The translations under genes were made by a program, and so were the position numbers. This document shows positions 1 to 5,138 of a DNA stretch of 6,399 nucleotides, in pieces. The notes under the pieces were generated by a model. The model searched no databases. It was not told the origin of the DNA and worked only from the letters and a program-made list of their open reading frames with translations. The DNA is from Oscillospiraceae bacterium (lineage in GTDB: Bacteria; Bacillota; Clostridia; Oscillospirales; Acutalibacteraceae): contig DNXM01000040.1 in the NCBI GenBank assembly GCA_003505905.1, positions 3,197 through 9,595 of the forward strand, given 5' to 3'. Each line of letters begins with the position of its first letter. Position 1 is the stretch's first letter.

Positions 1-519
1 AGTAGTAACATAAATGCGCTTTGCAGCTTCCTCTTTGCCGTACTTTTTTTCGAGGATTTCTTTGAATACACGGAAAGCGACGGCAGGCTCCGTTGTCGTA
101 CCGCTTTTGGAAATAACATTGACGGAAAAATCTTTGTTTTCGACAAGCTTTACGATATCGGAAAGCGATGAAGCACTGATGGTGTTGCCGGTGAAGAAAA
201 TCTGCGGTGTGTCCTTGCAAAGCAGATTGTAGTTCGCCGACTTGCAGAATTCAATCGCCGCCCTTGCGCCGAGGTAAGAACCGCCGATTCCAATCACAAC
301 AAGTGCATCGGAATCCTTTTGAATTTTTTCAGCGGCTTTTTTGACGGCTTCAAATTCCTCTTTGTTGTAATCGACCGGCAAATCAACCCAGCCGAGGAAA
401 TCGTTTCCCGCTCCGTTGCGGTTCATCAGAAGCTGATGCGCTTTGGTTACTTCTGTTTGGATTGCTTTCAGATCCTGCTCGGAAACAGCTGCGTAGGATC
501 TGTTGAATTTGATAGACAT
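1..519 (-). CDS. pgi: Glucose-6-phosphate isomerase, N-terminal part (truncated by window edge)
   Basis: Cytoplasmic enzyme interconverting glucose-6-phosphate and fructose-6-phosphate in glycolysis and gluconeogenesis. The minus strand is open from an ATG at 519 to the left edge, giving 173 codons of a protein that is usually about 450 residues in Firmicutes. Seen in the translation: [13 protein letters not shown] at residues 36-48, the glycine-rich [15 protein letters not shown] at 74-88, and the sugar-phosphate-binding [13 protein letters not shown] at 137-149. These are hallmarks of the first SIS domain of Firmicutes-type Pgi. The catalytic residues of the second half lie outside the window. 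The start MSIKFNRSY aligns with the usual family N-terminus. A modest purine-rich site (GAAGAG, 526-531) lies 6 nt upstream, while a stronger AAAGGAG sits about 40 nt upstream behind a hairpin. The gene lies downstream of the carboxypeptidase gene on the same strand but has its own promoter. Identity is secure; the exact start is slightly less so. Confidence 0.96.
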   Translation of the reverse strand, partial: MSIKFNRSYAAVSEQDLKAIQTEVTKAHQLLMNRNGAGNDFLGWVDLPVDYNKEEFEAVKKAAEKIQKDSDALVVIGIGGSYLGARAAIEFCKSANYNLLCKDTPQIFFTGNTISASSLSDIVKLVENKDFSVNVISKSGTTTEPAVAFRVFKEILEKKYGKEEAAKRIYVTT

Positions 520-532
520 TTCAATCTCTTCT

Positions 533-558
533 TTGCGGATTTCCGAATCAATCCGCAA
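533..558 (-). promoter_or_regulatory. Hairpin in the pgi leader, between a strong Shine-Dalgarno and the ATG
   Basis: A perfect 9-bp inverted repeat: ttgcggatt at 533-541 and aatccgcaa at 550-558, separated by an 8-nt loop. In the pgi mRNA it begins one base after a strong Shine-Dalgarno sequence (AAAGGAG, 560-566) and ends 13 nt before the ATG at 519. No U-tract follows, so it is not an intrinsic terminator. It could shorten the effective distance between the distant Shine-Dalgarno and the ATG, or modulate pgi translation. The repeat is seen directly; the role is inference. Confidence 0.5.
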
Positions 559-559
559 G

Positions 560-566
560 CTCCTTT
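560..566 (-). promoter_or_regulatory. Strong Shine-Dalgarno sequence displaced upstream of pgi
   Basis: AAAGGAG on the minus strand is the best ribosome-binding match in the pgi leader, yet it lies 40 nt before the ATG at 519. At normal spacing (7-8 nt) it faces an in-frame ATT (550-552) and an out-of-frame TTG (549-551). It may be used with the intervening hairpin folded, may serve a non-canonical start, or may be fortuitous. Confidence 0.4.
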
Positions 567-586
567 GCTCAACTATGGTTAAACCT

Positions 587-615
587 ATTGTAACCGATTC
601 ACGCCATCATTGCAA
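587..615 (-). promoter_or_regulatory. SigA-type promoter for pgi
   Basis: On the minus strand, -35 TTGCAA (610-615) and -10 TACAAT (587-592) are separated by exactly 17 bp. This would start transcription near 580, about 60 nt before the pgi ATG. It lies in the 147-bp gap between the carboxypeptidase stop and pgi, so pgi can be transcribed independently. No convincing intrinsic terminator for the upstream gene is visible in that gap; the only candidate is an A/T-only 6-bp stem near 630-648. Confidence 0.75.
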
Positions 616-666
616 GGGAAAATAACGAAAAATTCTTACAATTTTGATATGATTCCGCCGATTTTG

Positions 667-1851
667 TTAAGATTTTTTGTCAAGTTGAGTAAAAGAACAC
701 AAAAATCGATGCAACACATCGCCGAAAGAAAGTTTTTCAACACGATGCTCGGCGGTCAAGGCATACTCGTCAAGCTTTTCATTTTCGCATAGCAGTGATA
801 TAATTCCGATTTTTTGTCCTGCCTCAACCGGTGCCTGCACATCCGAAGACAGTTCAATTGAAAACTTCAATTCCTTTTTTTCGCCCTTTTTCAGCAAAAC
901 CGGTGAAAGCTTCGGTACGCTCGGCATAACCTCATCCTCTGTGCCGCCGTGAACGGTAACTGCCCGGAGCAATGTCGCATCGAACTGCGGTGTAACGGTT
1001 TCATAATTGGCAAAGCCCCAGTTCAGCAAGGCTTTTGCACTTTCAAAGCGGTCTTTGCTTGACGGACTGCCCATAATCACGGCAAGCAAATGGGTCTCAC
1101 CCCGTTTTGCCGATGCGGAAACACAGCACCCCGCTTTGCTTGTTGTGCCTGTTTTCAATCCGGTGCAGCCATCATAAAAGCGAACCAATTTATTGGTGTT
1201 CACAAGCTCTGTCTTGCCCTCACGCAGAGAATCCATCCACACGGTCGAATATTTTTGAATCAGCTCGTGCTTGAGCAGCTCCGTTGACATCAGCGCAACA
1301 TCATAGGCACTCGTCAAATGATTGTCTGTGGTATCGTCCAGCCCCGTGCAGTTTTCAAAATGAGTATCCTTCATCCCCAACTGCACCGCTCGTTCGTTAA
1401 GCATGGTAGCAAGACTTTCTTCGCTTCCCGCAATGTGCTCACCAAGTGCTTCGCAGGCATCATTAGCGCTGTAAATGGCGGCAGCTCGCAGTAACTCGTC
1501 TACCGTCATCGTTTCGCCTTCCTTCAGCCATATCTGGGAGCCACCCTTGGATGCCGCCGTTGCGCTCGCCGTAACTTTGTCTGTGAGGTTTACTTTTCCG
1601 GCGTCAATCGCTTCCATAACCAGCAATAAGGGCATGATTTTTGTCATAGAGGCAGGAGAATAACGCTCGTGTTCGTTTTGCGCACAAAGCACCTGACCGG
1701 TGGATACATCCACAAGGATTGTCGCTTTCGCATTGATTTTAACGGGCATGGCACTGCTTGATGACTCTTCGGCTTGAGCGGGCAAACAAAGCCCTGCAAA
1801 TACAACGGCAGCAAAAATCAAGCAAAGCAATCGCTGACTCATTTTTCTCAT
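667..1851 (-). CDS. D-alanyl-D-alanine carboxypeptidase, S11 family (DacA/DacF-type penicillin-binding protein)
   Basis: Low-molecular-weight penicillin-binding protein that removes the terminal D-alanine from peptidoglycan stem peptides outside the membrane. The 394-residue product has a signal peptide: basic MRK start, hydrophobic core about 8-22, and likely cleavage after AQA at residue 27. All three active-site motifs of the family are present: SMTK at 68-71 (nucleophile Ser68, Lys71), SAN at 128-130, and KTG at 233-235. Residues about 285-372 fit the C-terminal beta-domain of the PBP5 family, and the last 20 or so residues could form an amphipathic membrane-anchoring helix. The start at 1851 is supported by AAAGGAG at 1861-1867 with 9-nt spacing; a second Met at codon 4 is less well placed. 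Length is typical of DacF/DacA proteins. Which paralogue it is (vegetative or sporulation-type) cannot be told from sequence alone. I found no convincing promoter in the upstream gap. Confidence 0.96.
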   Translation of the reverse strand: MRKMSQRLLCLIFAAVVFAGLCLPAQAEESSSSAMPVKINAKATILVDVSTGQVLCAQNEHERYSPASMTKIMPLLLVMEAIDAGKVNLTDKVTASATAASKGGSQIWLKEGETMTVDELLRAAAIYSANDACEALGEHIAGSEESLATMLNERAVQLGMKDTHFENCTGLDDTTDNHLTSAYDVALMSTELLKHELIQKYSTVWMDSLREGKTELVNTNKLVRFYDGCTGLKTGTTSKAGCCVSASAKRGETHLLAVIMGSPSSKDRFESAKALLNWGFANYETVTPQFDATLLRAVTVHGGTEDEVMPSVPKLSPVLLKKGEKKELKFSIELSSDVQAPVEAGQKIGIISLLCENEKLDEYALTAEHRVEKLSFGDVLHRFLCSFTQLDKKS

Positions 1852-1860
1852 TTTAAGGCA

Positions 1861-1867
1861 CTCCTTT
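1861..1867 (-). promoter_or_regulatory. Ribosome binding site of the D,D-carboxypeptidase gene
   Basis: AAAGGAG on the minus strand lies 9 nt before the ATG at 1851. It fixes the start at codon 1 (MRKM...) rather than the in-frame Met at codon 4, which would be 18 nt away. Confidence 0.8.
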
Positions 1868-1941
1868 CTTCTTCAGTAGATAACTATGATTTTTCTCACA
1901 AAAAATGCACCGAACTTGCGGAATATCTTTCCTGAAAAAAG

Positions 1942-1970
1942 TTGCACAACGCAGGGAAGTGGTATATAAT
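1942..1970 (+). promoter_or_regulatory. SigA-type promoter for mtaB
   Basis: -35 TTGCAC (1942-1947) and a consensus -10 TATAAT (1965-1970) are separated by 17 bp. Transcription would start near 1977, giving a leader of about 20 nt before the ATG at 1998. This rules against the longer open frame starting at 1905, since that start lies upstream of the promoter. The rest of the 1852-1997 gap, which divides this gene from the divergent carboxypeptidase gene, holds no other signal I can support. Confidence 0.85.
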
Positions 1971-1983
1971 AAGTCATATTTAT

Positions 1984-1990
1984 TTAGGAG
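1984..1990 (+). promoter_or_regulatory. Ribosome binding site of mtaB
   Basis: TTAGGAG ends 7 nt before the ATG at 1998. It decides the start MKAALYTLGC, which matches the usual N-terminus of the family, over an in-frame extension of 31 codons. Confidence 0.85.
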
Positions 1991-1997
1991 TCAAAAC

Positions 1998-3284
1998 ATG
2001 AAAGCTGCATTATATACCCTCGGCTGTAAGGTCAACCAATACGAAACACAGGTCATCGGCGAAGCGTTGGTCAAGGCAGGCTATCTTCTTGTGCCGCCCG
2101 ATGAACAAGCCGATATCTATATTATCAATTCCTGCACGGTTACGGCGGAAAGTGACAAAAAGACAAGACAAACCGTTCGTCACTACAAACGGCTTCATCC
2201 GAATGCGTTAGTGGTTTTGACCGGCTGTATGCCCCAGGCGTATCCCCAAGCCGCCGCAGAGCTGACGCAGGCGGATATTGTCACGGGGAACCGTTCCACC
2301 GACAAAATCGTTTCGTTGATTGAAGAATATTTCAAAGAGAAAGAGCGTTTGGTGCGCATTCAACCGCATAGAAGCAACGATTATTTTGTGCCCTGCGCCA
2401 TCAATGAATTTGAAGAACGGACCAGAGCCGCTTTAAAAATCGAGGACGGCTGTAATCGCTTTTGCTCCTATTGCGTGATTCCGTATGCAAGAGGGAGAGT
2501 GCGCTCAAAGCCCTTGGAAGATATCGAAAGAGAAGCACAAGCACTTGCCGAAAACGGCTTTCGTGAAATTGTTTTGGTCGGCATCAATCTCTCCGCCTAT
2601 GGATTGGGAAGCGATAAAACCATTTGCGATGCGATTGAAGCCATAGCGCAAGTGAACGGAATTGAGCGCATCCGTTTAGGTTCGCTGGAGCCTGACCATT
2701 TAACGGCGGAAATCATCCGAAAAATGGCGCAGCAGCCGAAATTATGTCCGCAGTTTCACATTTCTCTGCAAAGCGGCTGCACCGCTACTCTCAAACGCAT
2801 GAACCGCCACTACACGGCAGAAGAATATGCTGTGTTGTGTCAAAATCTGCGTGAACAATTTAAGGATTGCACCTTGACCACCGATGTTATGGTCGGCTTT
2901 GCCGGTGAAACAAACGATGAATTTGAGCAGTCGCTTGCTTTTGTCAAAAAGATCAAGTTTGAAAAGGTTCATGTCTTCCCCTATTCCCCTCGCAAAGGCA
3001 CCCGTGCCGCCGAATTTGAAGGGCAAGTGGAAAAATCCGTCAAGGAAGAGCGAACGCATCGGATGATTGAAGCAACCGAAAAAATCCGTGCCGAATTCTT
3101 GCAAAAGCAAATCGGCAAAATTGTTCGGGTGCTTGCCGAAACCAATGAAAAAGACGGAAGTGCAACAGGCTATACAGCCAATTACACTCCCGTCCGAATT
3201 GCGAGCGGTGCGGTTTGCGGTGAATTCTATGATGTGAAAATTCTGGATGCTACCGAAAATGAATGCATCGGGATTATTCGTTGA
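1998..3284 (+). CDS. mtaB: tRNA (N6-threonylcarbamoyladenosine-37) methylthiotransferase MtaB
   Basis: Cytoplasmic radical-SAM enzyme of the MiaB/RimO/MtaB methylthiotransferase family. By family knowledge it converts t6A to ms2t6A at position 37 of ANN-decoding tRNAs such as tRNA-Lys(UUU), aiding accurate decoding. The 428-residue protein shows the complete architecture. An N-terminal UPF0004 domain carries three cluster-binding cysteines (Cys10 in LGCKVNQYE, Cys46 in NSCTVT, Cys77 in TGCMPQ). The radical-SAM motif CNRFCSYC follows at 152-159 (Cys152, 156, 159). Core segments include SLEPDH (229-234), HISLQSGC (254-261) and TDVMVGFAGET (295-305), and a TRAM-like RNA-binding domain covers about 372-428. 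The KVNQYE and IEDGCNRFCSYC contexts fit MtaB (YqeV) better than MiaB or RimO. The gene is alone on its strand, divergent from the carboxypeptidase gene and convergent with the transporter, whose 3' end it overlaps by 11 bp. No terminator is visible after the stop. Confidence 0.93.
   Translation: MKAALYTLGCKVNQYETQVIGEALVKAGYLLVPPDEQADIYIINSCTVTAESDKKTRQTVRHYKRLHPNALVVLTGCMPQAYPQAAAELTQADIVTGNRSTDKIVSLIEEYFKEKERLVRIQPHRSNDYFVPCAINEFEERTRAALKIEDGCNRFCSYCVIPYARGRVRSKPLEDIEREAQALAENGFREIVLVGINLSAYGLGSDKTICDAIEAIAQVNGIERIRLGSLEPDHLTAEIIRKMAQQPKLCPQFHISLQSGCTATLKRMNRHYTAEEYAVLCQNLREQFKDCTLTTDVMVGFAGETNDEFEQSLAFVKKIKFEKVHVFPYSPRKGTRAAEFEGQVEKSVKEERTHRMIEATEKIRAEFLQKQIGKIVRVLAETNEKDGSATGYTANYTPVRIASGAVCGEFYDVKILDATENECIGIIR
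3274..3284. other. Tail-to-tail overlap of mtaB and the Na/Pi cotransporter gene
   Basis: The mtaB stop TGA (3282-3284) and the transporter stop TAA (3274-3276 on the minus strand) lie inside each other's coding sequence, an 11-bp convergent overlap. There is no intergenic space. I see no GC-rich hairpin with a T-tract on either strand nearby, so each transcript probably extends into the opposite gene. Confidence 0.9.
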
Positions 3285-5025
3285 TGGCGTACTTCTCCCG
3301 GAAGCTCTCGTAATTTCGGTTGAATACTTCACTGCCGTTTTTAATGCTGTTCAGGTATTCGTGCATATCAAAACGGTCATGTGCCGTTTCAATAACACAA
3401 ACGGCAATATTGGAGCAATGGTCGGAAATACGCTCGATATTCGTCACCAAATCATTGAACACAAAGCCCTGTTCGATGGTGCAGCCTTTTTTTCGTAAAC
3501 GCTCAATGTGATTATTTTTGAGCGTGGTTTTCAAATCGTCAATAACCTGCTCCAGCGGTTCAACCAGCGCCGCCTTTTCCACATTGTTTTCCGTCAAACT
3601 GCTGATAGCCAAATCGGCAACCTCGATGGTTGCGTTAATCATTGTTCGCATTTCGTTTTTCGCTTCGCCTGAGAATGTCATCTTTTTATCTTTCAGCTCT
3701 TCAGCGGCTTCCAAAATGTTCAGAGCGTGGTCACTGATACGCTCCAAATCGCCGATAACATGGAGTTGTTTTGACACCTCACGGCTGTCCTCATCCGTTA
3801 AGCTTCGCATACTCAGCTTCACCAGATATCCGCCGATTGTATCCTCATACATATCTGCCTCGGCTTCGCCTTCACGAACGGTTTCGGCAATTTTGCCGTC
3901 GAAATGCTCCAGCATATCAAACGCATTTTTCAGCGTATGCAGCGTTACTTGTGCCATGCTCAAGCTGACTGTTCGACTCTGTTCAACGGCAACCGCAGGG
4001 GTGTTGAGTAAACGCTCATCCAACAAGTGCGACACGCCTTCATTTTTGCCGTTATCCTTTACGGTGAGGCAGGCTAATTTTTCAAGCAAATTCGTCAGCG
4101 GCATCAATATCGCCAGGGCAAGCAGCTTGAACACCGTGTGAACAACGGCAATGCCCAGCGGATTAGCCGCCGTTTGAATAATCGGAATGTCCGCAAAATG
4201 TTCCACCAAATAAAAAACAGGCAGTAAAATCACCGTTGCGATAACATTAAAATACAGGTGAACAAAGGCGGCTCTCTTTGCGTTTTTTGTTGCCCCCATA
4301 GAGGAAATCAAAGCACTGACACAGGTACCGATGTTTTGACCCATAATAATCGGAATGGCCGTCATATAAGTAACCGAGCCTGTCATCGACAGAGCCTGCA
4401 AAATACCGACAGAAGCCGATGAGGATTGAACAACGGCAGTAACCACCATACCCATAACGACACCTAAAATCGGATTGGAAAACAGCGTCAATGATTTTTG
4501 AAACGCTTCCGATTCCGCCAAGGGCTTCACGGCATCGGACATCGCTTCCATGCCGAACATCAGCACGGCAAAGCCAAGCAGAACCGTTGCCGTATCCTTC
4601 TTCTTGGTGTTCTTGGAAAACATATAGATTAAGATGCCGATAAAGGCAATAATGGGCGTAAAGGTTGTCGGCTTGAACAGATTCACAACAAAGCTGTCAC
4701 CTTGAACACCCGTCAAGCTCAAAATCCACGAAGTTACCGATGTGCCGAGGTTAGCGCCCATAATCACGCCGATTGCCTGGCTGAGCTTCATAAGACCGGA
4801 GTTCACGAAGCCGACCACCATAACAGTGGTTGCCGAGGAGGATTGAATGACCGCCGTAATCCCCAAGCCGAGCAAAAAGCCCTTGAATTTATTGGAGGTT
4901 AAGCGACCGAGTATGTTTTTCAAACTGCTTCCGGCACGCTTTTCCAGAGCGTTCCCCATAACATTCATGCCAAACAGAAACAAAGCAAGACCGCCGATTA
5001 AGGCAATTAAATCGTATGCTGACAT
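3274..5025 (-). CDS. Na/Pi cotransporter family protein with C-terminal PhoU-like domain
   Basis: Membrane protein of the NaPi-II-related (NptA/YjbB-like) family, expected to move inorganic phosphate with Na+. From the ATG at 5025 it has 583 residues. Residues 1 to about 320 contain multiple hydrophobic segments arranged as two related halves. The first has QSSSATTV at 61-68 and GANLGTSVTS at 90-99; the second has QSSSASVG at 200-207 and GQNIGTCVSA at 229-238. The paired QSSS motifs are the substrate-binding signature of the family. After a linker, residues about 350-550 are helical and PhoU-like, with the repeated signatures DLERISDHALNI (426-437) and NIERISDHCSNI (529-540), the acidic metal-binding type. 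The start MSAYDLI is chosen because AAGGAG (5032-5037) sits 6 nt upstream; an in-frame ATG at 5052 lies almost at the predicted transcription start. No pst or pho two-component genes are in view. Na+ coupling and direction of transport are inferred from family. Confidence 0.93.
   Translation of the reverse strand: MSAYDLIALIGGLALFLFGMNVMGNALEKRAGSSLKNILGRLTSNKFKGFLLGLGITAVIQSSSATTVMVVGFVNSGLMKLSQAIGVIMGANLGTSVTSWILSLTGVQGDSFVVNLFKPTTFTPIIAFIGILIYMFSKNTKKKDTATVLLGFAVLMFGMEAMSDAVKPLAESEAFQKSLTLFSNPILGVVMGMVVTAVVQSSSASVGILQALSMTGSVTYMTAIPIIMGQNIGTCVSALISSMGATKNAKRAAFVHLYFNVIATVILLPVFYLVEHFADIPIIQTAANPLGIAVVHTVFKLLALAILMPLTNLLEKLACLTVKDNGKNEGVSHLLDERLLNTPAVAVEQSRTVSLSMAQVTLHTLKNAFDMLEHFDGKIAETVREGEAEADMYEDTIGGYLVKLSMRSLTDEDSREVSKQLHVIGDLERISDHALNILEAAEELKDKKMTFSGEAKNEMRTMINATIEVADLAISSLTENNVEKAALVEPLEQVIDDLKTTLKNNHIERLRKKGCTIEQGFVFNDLVTNIERISDHCSNIAVCVIETAHDRFDMHEYLNSIKNGSEVFNRNYESFREKYAINE
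4415..4430. repeat. DNA copy 1 of the internal QSSSA-coding repeat (second QSSS motif)
   Basis: A 16-nt stretch matching 4832-4847 at 15 of 16 positions in the same orientation. It encodes the second QSSSA motif of the transporter. The match reflects the known internal duplication of this family, with strong codon conservation. Confidence 0.7.
4832..4847. repeat. DNA copy 2 of the internal QSSSA-coding repeat (first QSSS motif)
   Basis: Partner of the stretch at 4415-4430 (15 of 16 bases identical). It encodes the first QSSSA motif of the transporter. Confidence 0.7.
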
Positions 5026-5031
5026 AGAAGA

Positions 5032-5037
5032 CTCCTT
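5032..5037 (-). promoter_or_regulatory. Ribosome binding site of the Na/Pi cotransporter gene
   Basis: AAGGAG on the minus strand lies 6 nt before the ATG at 5025, fixing the start MSAYDLI. The alternative ATG at 5052 has only AAAGGA with a 3-nt spacer, too close for normal use. Confidence 0.85.
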
Positions 5038-5042
5038 TTCAT

Positions 5043-5072
5043 TTGTTTTCATTTATCCTTTGACAATATAAT
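5043..5072 (+). promoter_or_regulatory. Possible promoter for the GH92-type gene
   Basis: A consensus -10 TATAAT at 5067-5072 is preceded by a weak -35 TTGTTT (5043-5048) with an 18-bp spacer. Transcription would begin near 5079, about 60 nt before the ATG at 5139. A TTGACA at 5060-5065 has no acceptable -10 at the right distance. The -10 overlaps the opposite-strand -10 of the transporter promoter. Confidence 0.45.
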
Positions 5073-5093
5073 ACATTTTCCACGGTTAGACAA
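5065..5093 (-). promoter_or_regulatory. SigA-type promoter for the Na/Pi cotransporter gene
   Basis: On the minus strand, -35 TTGTCT (5088-5093) and -10 TATATT (5065-5070) are separated by 17 bp. Transcription would start near 5058, about 33 nt before the ATG at 5025 and leaving almost no leader for the alternative ATG at 5052. Confidence 0.65.
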
Positions 5094-5129
5094 CAGTTTT
5101 TTTAATTTTTTGCTTTAATTTTGATTTTT

Positions 5130-5134
5130 GGAGG
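5130..5134 (+). promoter_or_regulatory. Ribosome binding site of the GH92-type gene
   Basis: GGAGG lies 4 nt before the ATG at 5139, a strong match with slightly short spacing. No other plausible in-frame start follows nearby, so it fixes the N-terminus and shows there is no signal peptide. Confidence 0.75.
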
Positions 5135-5138
5135 AAAT

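Noticed and set aside
577..585. Small interrupted palindrome ggttaaacc near the pgi transcription start, a possible operator
   Set aside because: Only 4-bp arms around one base; such a short match is expected by chance.
630..648. Possible terminator after the carboxypeptidase gene (AAAATT/AATTTT stem followed by a T-rich run)
   Set aside because: The stem is only 6 A/T pairs, too weak for a confident intrinsic terminator, and the surrounding DNA is simply AT-rich.
1868..1935. Candidate promoters for the carboxypeptidase gene (for example TTGTGA-17-TACTGA on the minus strand)
   Set aside because: Each has only 2-4 matches per box and none stands out against the AT-rich background.
1905..1997. 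A 31-codon N-terminal extension of mtaB in the same open frame
   Set aside because: A consensus promoter (1942-1970) lies inside it, a good ribosome binding site stands directly before the ATG at 1998, and MtaB proteins normally begin at that Met.
2742..3332. 196-residue open frame on the minus strand opposite mtaB
   Set aside because: It lies almost wholly antisense to a well-conserved enzyme, resembles no family I recognise, and has no ribosome binding site I can support.
3518..4141. 207-residue open frame on the plus strand opposite the PhoU-like domain
   Set aside because: Its serine-rich, low-complexity composition is typical of an antisense shadow of a helical acidic protein; the minus-strand frame has clear family motifs.
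5026..5052. A 9-codon N-terminal extension of the Na/Pi cotransporter from the ATG at 5052
   Set aside because: It would start only about 6 nt from the predicted transcription start with poor ribosome-binding spacing, whereas AAGGAG is ideally placed before the ATG at 5025.
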